Assembly (NCBI GenBank): GCA_903939515.1
Contig: CAJAHH010000059.1
Span: 1 to 36,957, forward strand
Direction of reading: 5' to 3'
DNA length: 36,957 nucleotides
Source: an uncultured Verrucomicrobiota bacterium
GTDB lineage: Bacteria > Verrucomicrobiota > Verrucomicrobiia > Limisphaerales > UBA9464
Below the pieces are notes generated by a model. The model did not search any database, was not told the origin of the DNA, and was given only the letters and a program-made list of their open reading frames with translations. Shown one piece after another: positions 28,681-35,615 of this stretch. A program made the translations under genes and the position numbers. Positions within the stretch are counted from its first letter, which is position 1. Each line of letters opens with the position of its first letter.

Positions 28681-28917
28681 CGGTGACTGTTTGGACCCGA
28701 CAGTAAATGGGAGGTATCAGGTACCCATAGGTGTAACCACCCCACTATACCCCTTACTTCTGAACATGGGGGGTCTTTAACCTCGGTACCCTCCTCTTAC
28801 CATCTTGACACACAAGGACACACTTTTCATGGAGGTCATTATATATTAACCACCGATACCAATCAATTTATAATAACTGATTGGATCAATTTGATCTTAA
28901 CCACGACTCGATTCTGA
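28681..28917 (+). pseudogene. Frameshifted continuation of the PSPDP-type gene
   Basis: Following the 63-aa gene, frame 2 encodes a plausible continuation (DGDCLDPTVNGRYQVP, then TTPLYP), then the frame returns to frame 1 (LTSEHGGSLTSVP ... TDWINLIL, stop at 28915). Both parts match element 2: PTVN at about 35347-35358 and YTPLPYPDEV-TSEHGASAASVP ... TDWLN at 36379-36600, with synonymous third-base differences. Compared with element 2, seven bases are missing between TAC-CC and TTACTTCTGAACATGG, which explains the frame change. This is most simply a decayed gene. Confidence 0.5.
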
Positions 28918-28924
28918 TTTTTAT

Positions 28925-29017
28925 GATTCAAAAGGTGATTTGACCCTGTACATATGTTCCCGGTACCTGTTACTGAATAATACCAAACTTGGTTCACCTG
29001 AGAGTTTGTTTTTTTAA
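28925..29017 (+). pseudogene. Coding patch with LYIC motif, copy 1
   Basis: An open patch without its own start codon, encoding DSKGDLTLYICS and about 18 further residues up to a TAA. It resembles the patch at 29297-29330 (FNGELNLYICS) and the ORF at 36193 (GGFNLHICRS). Third-base differences between the first two (TGT/TGC, TCC/TCG) suggest coding descent. No function is known. A hairpin GAGTTT/AAACTC with a T-rich loop lies at its end (29002-29021). Confidence 0.35.
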
Positions 29018-29143
29018 ACTCACCACCATCCAAAATCAAGTTAACCGGACAACTATTCGGTCGGTTCAAAAGACAAAGTGTCTTTCGGTTGGTTGGTTGA
29101 GACGATATTTAGTATTCTATTAAACCATCAGTAATCGATCACA

Positions 29144-29293
29144 ATGACCCCAAGGAACGATTTTGATGTCCAAACCGTCCATGTAGACCAACCGATGATC
29201 ACCAGTGTCCAAAACGATCTTGGATCATCAATGGTATGGACGATCAAAACCGTGACGTCACCAACACCAATAACACCAAACTTCGGGTCCTGA
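29144..29293 (+). CDS. Possible 49-aa protein or gene fragment in the AT-rich section
   Basis: An ATG-started 49-residue ORF (MTPRNDFDVQTVHVDQPM...) with a balanced composition. It ends TGA-TAG, and the same frame then continues with FNGELNLYICSVTATAISSN, the second LYIC-motif copy, for roughly another 75 residues. This could be a small gene or the front part of a broken one. No ribosome site is evident. The opposite strand is also open, so the coding strand is judged only by the motif shared with the other copies. Confidence 0.3.
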   Translation: MTPRNDFDVQTVHVDQPMITSVQNDLGSSMVWTIKTVTSPTPITPNFGS

Positions 29294-29388
29294 TAGTTCA
29301 ATGGTGAGTTGAACCTGTACATATGCTCGGTGACTGCTACCGCAATAAGCAGCAATAAGCATAACTACCTACCGGTCCCGAAAACCAC

Positions 29389-30528
29389 CTATGGTTTCAA
29401 AATACCCTCTCTTAGTAACGGTCTATGTCCTACGATCGATTCAAAGATGGATTCAGCCTGTTGTCTCAAGGTCAAAGCATCACGGGTAAGACATAAAAAT
29501 CCATCATACATCGGAACATACCAAACCTGATTTGTCATGGCCCACCGTCCTAATTTCTGAACAAACAGGTCAGCCTCAAGGTTTTGCAACGATAATGCCA
29601 TGGATGGAGTGTTGCAGATCGTGTTGAAAAGGTTGGGAAAGTTGGTTTCTAACCATCGACCCATTATGTTGTTTGACGGGTGTTTCTTGTCACACAAAAA
29701 ACGACTGACAACTCCTTTCAAACGGTCTCTTGAACTCTTGGATTTTGATGAACTGGCCAACACACCGTAGAAGTCTTCTTTCAGGATCTCAACGAAACGA
29801 CTCTTTTCAGAAGGATCGTGTATCCAAAACGGTAAAAGGTTCGGGTAACAAGCAGTGACGTCAAAATACACCAACGATTCTCCGGTTTCCTCCAAAATCA
29901 GGTTAACACGAGCCTCCTTTACCATTCTTATCACGGTATGAGATAACCTTTTAGAGTTTTCACCGTACTTGACATCAAATCGTTTGTGGTAAACCCATTT
30001 AGAGTATTCTAGTCCAAAGATCCGTCGATGTGTGTCTTCAATATGAACCAACTCTTTTCTGACCGTTAACCGGTTCAAATTGGTCAACACGAACTTTGAA
30101 ACGTCATCCGTTGGATCACTACCATCATTTACCCTGATTATTCGGGGGTGGTTAAATGTAAAGAATGTGGTTTCAGTTAACCTGTTCTTGAGATTTAAAC
30201 CGGGTATTCGATAACTCTTAGTAAATCCTTTGTCAACGTCAGAAGAATACGATTGATTGATGTCCAGACATTGGTTCTGTACCATCCATTTTAATACGGT
30301 AGAGTAATTGTTTCCCAATAGATTCCCCAACACGCGGCTGGATACGTTGTGGTAAAGACCAACATCTTCTGAGTCACGTATAATCATGTGGTGGATCAAC
30401 GCTCTTTGACGTTTTTCAGTATCCGTCAATGAACTTGTTGATAACAACGTCCCCAACTTCTTGGACACCACAAGTATTTCCTGTTTCAACCAAGGTCGTT
30501 CAAGATCATTTCGTTGTTTCCGGGTCAT
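29389..30528 (-). CDS. Putative element replication protein with polymerase-like palm motifs
   Basis: A 379-residue protein not confidently assignable to a named family. Residues about 55-110 look like a winged helix (NVSSRVLGNLLGNNYSTVLKWM, then a KSYRIP strand). The second half has three motifs in the order expected of a family-A-like polymerase palm: D223 in YFDVTACYPNLL, K271 in a basic helix RDRLKGVVSRFL, Q315-E318 in LQNLEADLF, and D342 in VPMYDGFL. Plasmid and phage proteins with a winged helix plus DxxxxxP and HDS motifs are known to me from Bacteroidetes elements, and this resembles them. Hence a replication role is inferred. It has a strong start: AGGTGG five bases before the ATG. 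It is downstream of, and separated by a terminator from, the LamG gene. Confidence 0.6.
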   Translation of the reverse strand: MTRKQRNDLERPWLKQEILVVSKKLGTLLSTSSLTDTEKRQRALIHHMIIRDSEDVGLYHNVSSRVLGNLLGNNYSTVLKWMVQNQCLDINQSYSSDVDKGFTKSYRIPGLNLKNRLTETTFFTFNHPRIIRVNDGSDPTDDVSKFVLTNLNRLTVRKELVHIEDTHRRIFGLEYSKWVYHKRFDVKYGENSKRLSHTVIRMVKEARVNLILEETGESLVYFDVTACYPNLLPFWIHDPSEKSRFVEILKEDFYGVLASSSKSKSSRDRLKGVVSRFLCDKKHPSNNIMGRWLETNFPNLFNTICNTPSMALSLQNLEADLFVQKLGRWAMTNQVWYVPMYDGFLCLTRDALTLRQQAESIFESIVGHRPLLREGILKP

Positions 30529-30548
30529 AGATCCACCTAATAAAAAAA

Positions 30549-30579
30549 TACCCCGACCTCAATAAATGAAGTCGGGGTA
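30549..30579 (-). terminator. Rho-independent terminator of the LamG protein gene
   Basis: TACCCCGAC (30549-30557) and GTCGGGGTA (30571-30579) form a 9-bp stem; on the minus strand it is followed by a run of seven T (from 30548 down). It lies 16 bases after the stop at 30595 and separates that gene from the replication-type gene. Confidence 0.85.
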
Positions 30580-30594
30580 CAATGAGTTTTTAGT

Positions 30595-32274
30595 CTACTG
30601 AACCACTTTCAATCTCCAAAACGAAGTAGCCTTGCTGGCTCGAACTAAATGATTCTGGTTGTTCCCATTACCAACAACAACTCCACCTTGGGGAGTCCAT
30701 TGATTCATGTCAGTCGATACTTCCAGTTGATACTTCACACCAGTCAGGGTGTAAAACTCAACATCAACCGCGGGAAAGATAGCCAATGCACCCGTGGGTG
30801 TGATATTGGGATTCTTAGGGTTACCATCCCTCGCGACTTCAATACCGTCACTATATCCATCACCATCAGTATCAGTGGTCAATGGATTGCTTCCATAGGT
30901 CTTAACCTCTGAAAAGTCATTTAAACCATCACCATCAGTATCAGGATTGGTAGGATTCGTTCCAGACAGTATCTCCTCATAATCACTTAAACCATCCGAG
31001 TCACTATCCGTAACCACAACTGTGACGGTAACCTCCGTACTAATGGTCGTTCCATATTGGTTTCCAACGATCACCCGGTAACGTCCATTTGCAGACGATC
31101 GAACCGCACTCACCAGCAATGAACTTGATGTTGCTCCCGGTATGTTCTGCTGATTTAATTGCCATTGATACGTAAGTGTTCCAACTCCAGACGCAGTGAC
31201 TGACAACACCAACTGCGTTCCTTCCGAAGGTGCTTTTCCAACTGGTTGAGTCACAATGGTTGGAGGTGGTGTGCTTACGGTAAGGATTACAGAATCGCTT
31301 ATGACAGCCCCTCTACTATTGCTTATGATAACGCGGTAACGGTTTCCGTTCATTGATTTTGTAACTGAGCCTTCAGTGTAACAGTTTGATGTTGCGCCGG
31401 GAATATCTTGTTCATTTCGCTGCCACCGGTAATTGTACAATTCACCATCTTTAACATTTACACAGAAGGCCGTGCTGCTCCCTACGGTGACCGATTGATT
31501 TTCGGGTTGATTTATAATGATAGCCGATTCGTAGTTGTATAAAGATTTGATCTCAGAATCAGTAAGAGATCGGTCGTAGATGCGAAAATCATCCATGCTT
31601 CCACTAAACCCTGTATTATAATTATCATTGTTTACACCAATGAAGGCTTGGTCACCTGTGGTATTAAGCAGTAACATGTTGGTCGATCCGACAGGTAGGC
31701 CGTTTAGATAAAAGTTTGCAACTCCAGACCTTAACGACACGACTAAATGGTTCCATCCTTCATTTATGTGAGCATCAATCTTTGCATGATCGTAATTGTA
31801 GCCCATAACGCTTACCTTGTTAAATGTGATGCTGCTTTCGTGTCCAACCCGAAAATTGAATGCTTGATTATTTTTTGGGGTTCCACTGGAGAAGATGTAT
31901 GCCCAAGGTTGCTCATTCCTCATTTTTACCCATACAGAGACACATCGATCTGCGTTGCCCTTAGCCGACAAACCTTTGTTTCGTATATCCACAAAAGCAG
32001 AACCGTTTCCAGGAAATATTAGAGCACTAGAAGGATTACCGAAACGATCGGTATCTGGTTTGATCAAGGCTGTTCCAGATGCAATAATGATTCCATCACG
32101 ACCATTTCCGCTTACGTCCTTTGCGTGTCCATTCAACGGGTAATAAGCAACAAGTCCGTCTTGTAGAAATGCGGGTTGAGCTTTGGAGGACTGCGCGATC
32201 GCAAATCCAATCAGGATGCAGAAGACAATCCGTTGAAGGATTCCGGAAGGGAGTGACTTGAATTTTGAGGTCAT
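30595..32274 (-). CDS. Secreted LamG/Ig-like protein with Ca-binding repeats (element cargo)
   Basis: A 559-residue exported protein when started at the ATG at 32274, which puts a signal peptide at residues about 12-32 (IVFCILIGFAIAQSSKA); an upstream in-frame start at 32427 would bury it. Domains: a LamG/concanavalin-like lectin fold (LVAYYPLNGHAKDVSGNGRDG ... GFSGSMDDFRIYDRSLTDSEI), two Ig-like domains (INQPENQSVTVGSS, VTQPVGKAPSEGTQ), thrombospondin-3-like Asp repeats (DSDSDGLSDYEE, DTDGDGLNDFSE, DTDGDGYSDGIE), and the C-terminal module ending FWRLKVVQ. It likely binds carbohydrate or surfaces. It is the only clear cargo gene of element 1 and resembles host secreted proteins in architecture, although its DNA is more AT-rich. 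Confidence 0.82.
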   Translation of the reverse strand: MTSKFKSLPSGILQRIVFCILIGFAIAQSSKAQPAFLQDGLVAYYPLNGHAKDVSGNGRDGIIIASGTALIKPDTDRFGNPSSALIFPGNGSAFVDIRNKGLSAKGNADRCVSVWVKMRNEQPWAYIFSSGTPKNNQAFNFRVGHESSITFNKVSVMGYNYDHAKIDAHINEGWNHLVVSLRSGVANFYLNGLPVGSTNMLLLNTTGDQAFIGVNNDNYNTGFSGSMDDFRIYDRSLTDSEIKSLYNYESAIIINQPENQSVTVGSSTAFCVNVKDGELYNYRWQRNEQDIPGATSNCYTEGSVTKSMNGNRYRVIISNSRGAVISDSVILTVSTPPPTIVTQPVGKAPSEGTQLVLSVTASGVGTLTYQWQLNQQNIPGATSSSLLVSAVRSSANGRYRVIVGNQYGTTISTEVTVTVVVTDSDSDGLSDYEEILSGTNPTNPDTDGDGLNDFSEVKTYGSNPLTTDTDGDGYSDGIEVARDGNPKNPNITPTGALAIFPAVDVEFYTLTGVKYQLEVSTDMNQWTPQGGVVVGNGNNQNHLVRASKATSFWRLKVVQ

Positions 32275-32545
32275 GGGGTAGGAACGGACTTGTGGTTTTC
32301 GGTTTCGGCCGAGTGGTATTATCTGTCCAAAAGGGCCGTTTCCGACAATAGGTTTATTGGCGTTACAAAAAATCTTTCGGGGTCTCCTTTTTTCGTGGGG
32401 GGTATGAGGGCCACAGTAAACCTCCATTCACCGGGAAATCACGCGAACGGTCCGACGTCAGAATTGCCGACATCGCGATGGTGGCCCGATCCTGATCGTT
32501 TGGGGGGTACCTCGAATTCTGGGGGGAAATTCGGGTTAACTGATT

Positions 32546-32591
32546 TTTCGTAAACCGTAGGTCGTCGGTTCAATCCCGACCACCGGCTCCA
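32546..32591 (+). other. Right attachment site: diverged 3' half of tRNA-Thr
   Basis: A 46-nt copy of the tRNA-Thr 3' half from the anticodon loop to CCA. It lacks the 5' half, so it is not a functional gene. Six substitutions relative to 26296-26341 include paired changes that keep, and improve, the T-stem (GTCGG with CCGAC instead of GCTGG with CCAGT). It therefore descends from a different functional tRNA-Thr(CGU) gene, as expected when an element brings a tRNA end from another host. Confidence 0.85.
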
Positions 32592-32653
32592 GTACGTTTT
32601 CCCCAGTGTTTACAGGGTTTTTCACGCGTTTCAACGCGCTAAAACCCCCAACT

Positions 32654-32677
32654 GTCAGGAGAAACGCGGTCAGGAGA
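32654..32677. repeat. Direct repeat GTCAGGAGA, possible integrase 2 sites
   Basis: Two identical 9-base copies at 32654 and 32669, 15 bp apart, between the tRNA fragment and the second integrase gene. Position suggests recombinase binding, but nothing else supports it. A perfect CGCGTT/AACGCG inverted repeat lies just upstream at 32624-32637. Confidence 0.35.
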
Positions 32678-32761
32678 CCTTCCTCCACCTTCCTCGTATT
32701 GGCCCTAACTCAGGGCTGAGGGTCAAGGGGTCGAGCCGATATACTCAGTGGCGATATTACC

Positions 32762-33895
32762 ATGAAGTCGTCACCTGATCTAAAAACCCTGGGAACCGGT
32801 ACCCTGTACCTCCTCCAACGCCAACCCTCGCAGATCTTCTACGCCGAGAACATCCACGGAGACCGAATCAGCCTCGGTACCAAAGACCGCGCTACCGCAG
32901 AGGAAATGCTCCGCGGCCACAAAGCATCGGTGGAAAAACCCAATTTCGCCTACCGAGTCGCCATCGCTTACCTCGGGGAAACAGACCCTGACGCCCAAAC
33001 CCGAACTTGGCAGGACGTCATCGACGCCTACATCAAGCGCAGCGCAGCCGGTCCCACCCGCAACCGATTGGAAACCGCCAAGAAGGACAGAGCCCTCCAG
33101 AAGATCCTCAAGCTCAACGTCCTCCAAGACCGCCCACGCCAAGCCGGTCTCTTCTTTGAGGCCCTTAACAACGGCGGAATCTCCACCAACGTCTTCCTGC
33201 GACGGTTCCACAACTTCGCCCTCGATATGGGCTGGATCGCCTCCCCAATCATTCCCCGCCGTCAATGGCCCAAGGTCCGATACGCCGCCAAGAAGGCGAT
33301 CACCGAGGAACAGTACCTTAGGATTATTGACCGAGAGCAAAACCCCGAGAAATTGGCCTTTTACCAGCTTCTTTGGCATTTGGGTGGTAGTCAGACCGAC
33401 ATCGCCACCCTCACCGCAGAAGCCATCGATTGGACCAACAGGACGGTCATTTTCCCACGCAAGAAAAACCACCAGACCTGTGCCCAACGATTCGGTGACG
33501 AATGCGCCGCGATCCTAGAAAAGCTTCCAAAACAGGGGTTGATACTGCCGAGCATTGCCAGACTCGGAGAAGGAGACAGGGCTAGCTACTTCACCCTTAG
33601 ATGCAGAACTTTGGGAATCACAGGCATCAGCCTCCACTCCTTCAGGTACAGTTGGGCCGAGCGAGCCGCAGCTGTCGGGATGCCTGAACGCTTCGCAATG
33701 ATGGCGTTGGGCCATAAATCCCGGGCGATCCACCAAGCCTACGCCAAGAACCTTTCTACCACGATTGAATCCCTTGAGGTCTTGACCAAGAAACGCGAGG
33801 CCGAGTTGAAGGCTAGCGCACCGGTCATCAGCCCGGATTTCGGATCGACAATCAGTTCAACCGAATCCGATCAAGACCGGTCTGTGGTGGCGTGA
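32762..33895 (+). CDS. Tyrosine-recombinase-family protein (integrase of element 2)
   Basis: A 377-residue protein of the phage-integrase fold. The C-terminal half has H292-x2-R295 in LHSFRYSWAERA, H318 in ALGHKS, and Y327 in IHQAYAK. The first catalytic Arg, normally in TGLRxxE, is absent: the matching segment reads LGGSQTDIATL, with Q211 near the expected position. I recall this arrangement (SQTD and HSxRYxWAERA) as a widespread subfamily in Verrucomicrobia and Planctomycetes, so it is a family trait rather than local damage; whether such proteins recombine DNA by themselves is uncertain. Base composition is like the chromosome. It is not closely related to the integrase at 26496. Confidence 0.85.
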   Translation: MKSSPDLKTLGTGTLYLLQRQPSQIFYAENIHGDRISLGTKDRATAEEMLRGHKASVEKPNFAYRVAIAYLGETDPDAQTRTWQDVIDAYIKRSAAGPTRNRLETAKKDRALQKILKLNVLQDRPRQAGLFFEALNNGGISTNVFLRRFHNFALDMGWIASPIIPRRQWPKVRYAAKKAITEEQYLRIIDREQNPEKLAFYQLLWHLGGSQTDIATLTAEAIDWTNRTVIFPRKKNHQTCAQRFGDECAAILEKLPKQGLILPSIARLGEGDRASYFTLRCRTLGITGISLHSFRYSWAERAAAVGMPERFAMMALGHKSRAIHQAYAKNLSTTIESLEVLTKKREAELKASAPVISPDFGSTISSTESDQDRSVVA

Positions 33896-34248
33896 TTCCA
33901 ATCTGTCAGCCCCGTTCCAAAACCCACGGAAAATTGCCCGTTTGAAAACGATGGTTTTGCAGTGTTCTTGAGGGCGTTTTCTTCCGGAGTGAACGCCAGC
34001 GTTTCGTCCTTCATCGAATGGACATCACCAGCGTTCAAGAAACCGCAGACTTAATCGGAAGTCGCAACGATACCAACCGAATCCGGAAGGATCGATGCCC
34101 CGACAGATCCTTGGAGAAAATGATCTCCAGACCGACTGATTAAGCCAGTTTTCATGCCGTCGATGAAACCAATCATCCAACCCTCCGCATGCAAAAGTCC
34201 CCACTCCAGCCAAAGCTGAGGTGGGGCATCACATTTCGGACCCGAGCG
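33896..34248. other. Intergenic region after integrase 2
   Basis: 353 bases of host-like composition. It holds an inverted repeat GAAAACG/CGTTTTC (33944-33950 and 33975-33981), which could terminate the integrase transcript, and a 41-codon ORF (34018-34143, MDITSVQETADLIGS) with no ribosome site that I do not count as a gene. The hairpin at its right end is listed separately. Confidence 0.5.
34199..34226 (-). terminator. Hairpin terminator for the small DNA-binding gene
   Basis: CCCCACTCCAGC (34199-34210) pairs with GCTGAGGTGGGG (34215-34226) with one mismatch and one G-U pair. On the minus strand it is followed by ACTTTTG, a short T-run, 23 bases past the stop of the minus-strand gene. Confidence 0.65.
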
Positions 34249-34656
34249 TTAATTGGCACCAACGGCAAACTCACATTTCAGGAGGTTTTCAGACGCGTCT
34301 TCTGCGCAACCCCCGTGGGACTTGCTCCTGTTTCGGCCATAAATCGCCTTCGTAGCAACGGACAAACTTTCATGGCACCGACCAAGTGCCTCGACGTCGG
34401 CAAGTGCAAAGTACTTCACGGCGTTATGGGCTGGCTCACCCAGGGGCATGATCAAATCCTGGCGGACCAAAACGGTCATGTCGTCTTCATGGAAGCCGAG
34501 CAGCTCAGCAGCTTCGGAGGCTTTCAACCGTGCGGGTGGATGAGCGCGGAGTAGAAACCTGTCAACCATCCGCGCAAATCCCTCCAATTGAAGCGCACCT
34601 GCAGTGGTTCCAGTTCCAAGAAGCGGTGGAACAACCTTGCCAGCAAACAGGCTCAT
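34249..34656 (-). CDS. Small helix-turn-helix DNA-binding protein
   Basis: A 135-residue protein from the ATG at 34656 (a GTG at 34668, nearer to an AAAGGA, would add four residues). The centre, RLKASEAAELLGFHEDDMTVLVRQDLIMPLG followed by KYFALADVEAL, has the shape of a winged helix-turn-helix of excisionase/MerR type, which recognises DNA with an ASEAAELLG first helix. Proteins like this are often found beside integrases in Verrucomicrobia, so it may be an excisionase or regulator for integrase 2. No catalytic motifs are present. Base composition matches the neighbouring integrase and differs from the AT-rich DNA to its right. Confidence 0.65.
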   Translation of the reverse strand: MSLFAGKVVPPLLGTGTTAGALQLEGFARMVDRFLLRAHPPARLKASEAAELLGFHEDDMTVLVRQDLIMPLGEPAHNAVKYFALADVEALGRCHESLSVATKAIYGRNRSKSHGGCAEDASENLLKCEFAVGAN

Positions 34657-34668
34657 GGTAGGCACCAA

Positions 34669-35127
34669 TCCTTTCTAACTGGACAGAAGGTCAGTTTGAC
34701 CAACTCAGGTTGCCAGCCGATAAATGGTCTACTCGACCACCATCTCTTCCTGTTGTATTGGAGGTTGTTGTTTATCGTTACAGAACAATCTCTGTAACCC
34801 GTTTGTATTTTATTGTTTTCCATAAATTCTTATCGTCACTTCGGATGAACTGTAGTATAACTTTTGGATCACCCGATTTGTCCGACGATGAACACATTAA
34901 ACCACCCACTAATCACAAAGTCAATACATTTCTCCACCAATCATCACATAGTAACTGAACCACCCAACCATTTGGACACACTTTCCATCGGTCTGGTTCG
35001 TACTCGTTGTAAGTGTAACGTCATCCAATCAGCCAAATATCAAGAGCGTCGGATCGATCTCTGTTCGATTTGACCAGTTAGCGTGGCAATTAGTTGTGGT
35101 TTAGTGGTTTTTATACTATTTATAGGT
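34669..35127. other. AT-rich region, no secure gene, one strong hairpin
   Basis: 459 bases where base composition drops sharply. GTTACAGA (34777-34784) and TCTGTAAC (34791-34798) form a perfect 8-bp stem with a 6-nt loop, followed by a T-rich stretch. A protein-like patch (FGSPDLSDDEHIKPPTNHK, around 34859-34916, frame 3) lacks a good start and may be another decayed coding remnant. Just before the next gene, TATACT (35112-35117) could be a promoter -10 box. Confidence 0.45.
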
Positions 35128-35346
35128 ATGATATCAATTAAACCCGATCGTGTACCTTCACCTGATCCGATGGTTGAAGAGGTCATTCAAATCTTCCAGT
35201 CCAAAGGGTACGTGGCAGACACCCTGAACAATTTGACAAGAACTTCATCAGCGTCGTTTCACAACCACCTGGAGAAATCGGTCTTGTTGATGCCAAAACA
35301 CTTTCCAACCGATCAACCAATACCACCGCAAACCCCTCTAAATTGA
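35128..35346 (+). CDS. Short PSPDP-type protein, element 2 copy
   Basis: A 72-residue protein from the ATG at 35128 (MISIKPDRVPSPDPMVEEVIQ); an upstream in-frame start at 35083 would add an unrelated hydrophobic stretch and is not shared with the other copy. The PSPDP-x-VEEVIQ block, the position of the start and the TATTTATAGG immediately before it all match the gene at 28489. Function is unknown. The stop TGA is followed in frame by CCT-ACA-GTG-AAT (PTVN), which matches the continuation of the element 1 copy, so the gene may have been truncated. A hairpin terminator follows at 35509. Confidence 0.5.
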   Translation: MISIKPDRVPSPDPMVEEVIQIFQSKGYVADTLNNLTRTSSASFHNHLEKSVLLMPKHFPTDQPIPPQTPLN

Positions 35347-35508
35347 CCTACAGTGAATTGGAAGTGGTGTAGGATCCATTTGCCCATTTGACCCTCTTGA
35401 ACGTCCTAGTGACCGTTTAGGAACTCCACCAACGGTTTGGGTTAAAGTCGTTGTAGTTATCTTTAGGTTATACCTTATCGTCCGGTCATATGATGATATG
35501 TATAATCG

Positions 35509-35572
35509 ATTCTCTGGAACATTTTCTCGTAACGTCCCCAAACGTTCAAATTTGTTCCAGAGAATTCTTTTT
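35509..35572 (+). terminator. Long hairpin followed by a T-run
   Basis: A 13-bp perfect stem (35509-35521 with 35553-35565; arm TTCTCTGGAACA) encloses a second small hairpin AACGT/ACGTT (35531-35535 with 35542-35546). TTCTTTTT follows at once. It fits a terminator for the PSPDP-type gene and insulates the RNA promoter a few bases further on. A protein-binding or replication site is an alternative. Confidence 0.6.
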
Positions 35573-35580
35573 AAAATAAG

Positions 35581-35609
35581 TTGTTTTCACCAACTTACCG
35601 ATATATATT
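35581..35609 (+). promoter_or_regulatory. Candidate sigma-70-type promoter of the structured RNA
   Basis: TTGTTT (35581-35586), a 17-base spacer and TATATT (35604-35609). This predicts a transcript start near 35616. It lies directly after a terminator hairpin and before the structured region. Confidence 0.6.
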
Positions 35610-35615
35610 GTTGTG

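Larger units (their letters stand above)
26296..32591. mobile_element. Integrated element 1 at the tRNA-Thr gene
   Basis: Bounded by the 3' half of the tRNA-Thr gene on the left and a second, diverged copy of that half on the right. It carries, in order, a tyrosine integrase next to the tRNA, a convergent serine recombinase, an AT-rich section with a short PSPDP gene and decayed coding patches, a replication-type protein with polymerase-like motifs, and a LamG/Ig secreted protein. GCCGACA repeats occur near both ends (26421-26448 and 32466-32472), as expected of integrase arm sites. Base composition is distinctly lower in GC than the chromosome to the left. No phage structural, conjugation or partition genes are seen, so it is better called an integrative or plasmid-like element than a prophage. 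Confidence 0.75.

Noticed and set aside
29128-29355. Minus-strand 75-residue frame in the AT-rich section
   Set aside because: The plus strand carries the motif shared with other copies, so this is probably a shadow frame.
34018-34143. 41-codon ORF MDITSVQETADLIGS after integrase 2
   Set aside because: No Shine-Dalgarno sequence, no homologous copy in the window, and too short to judge.
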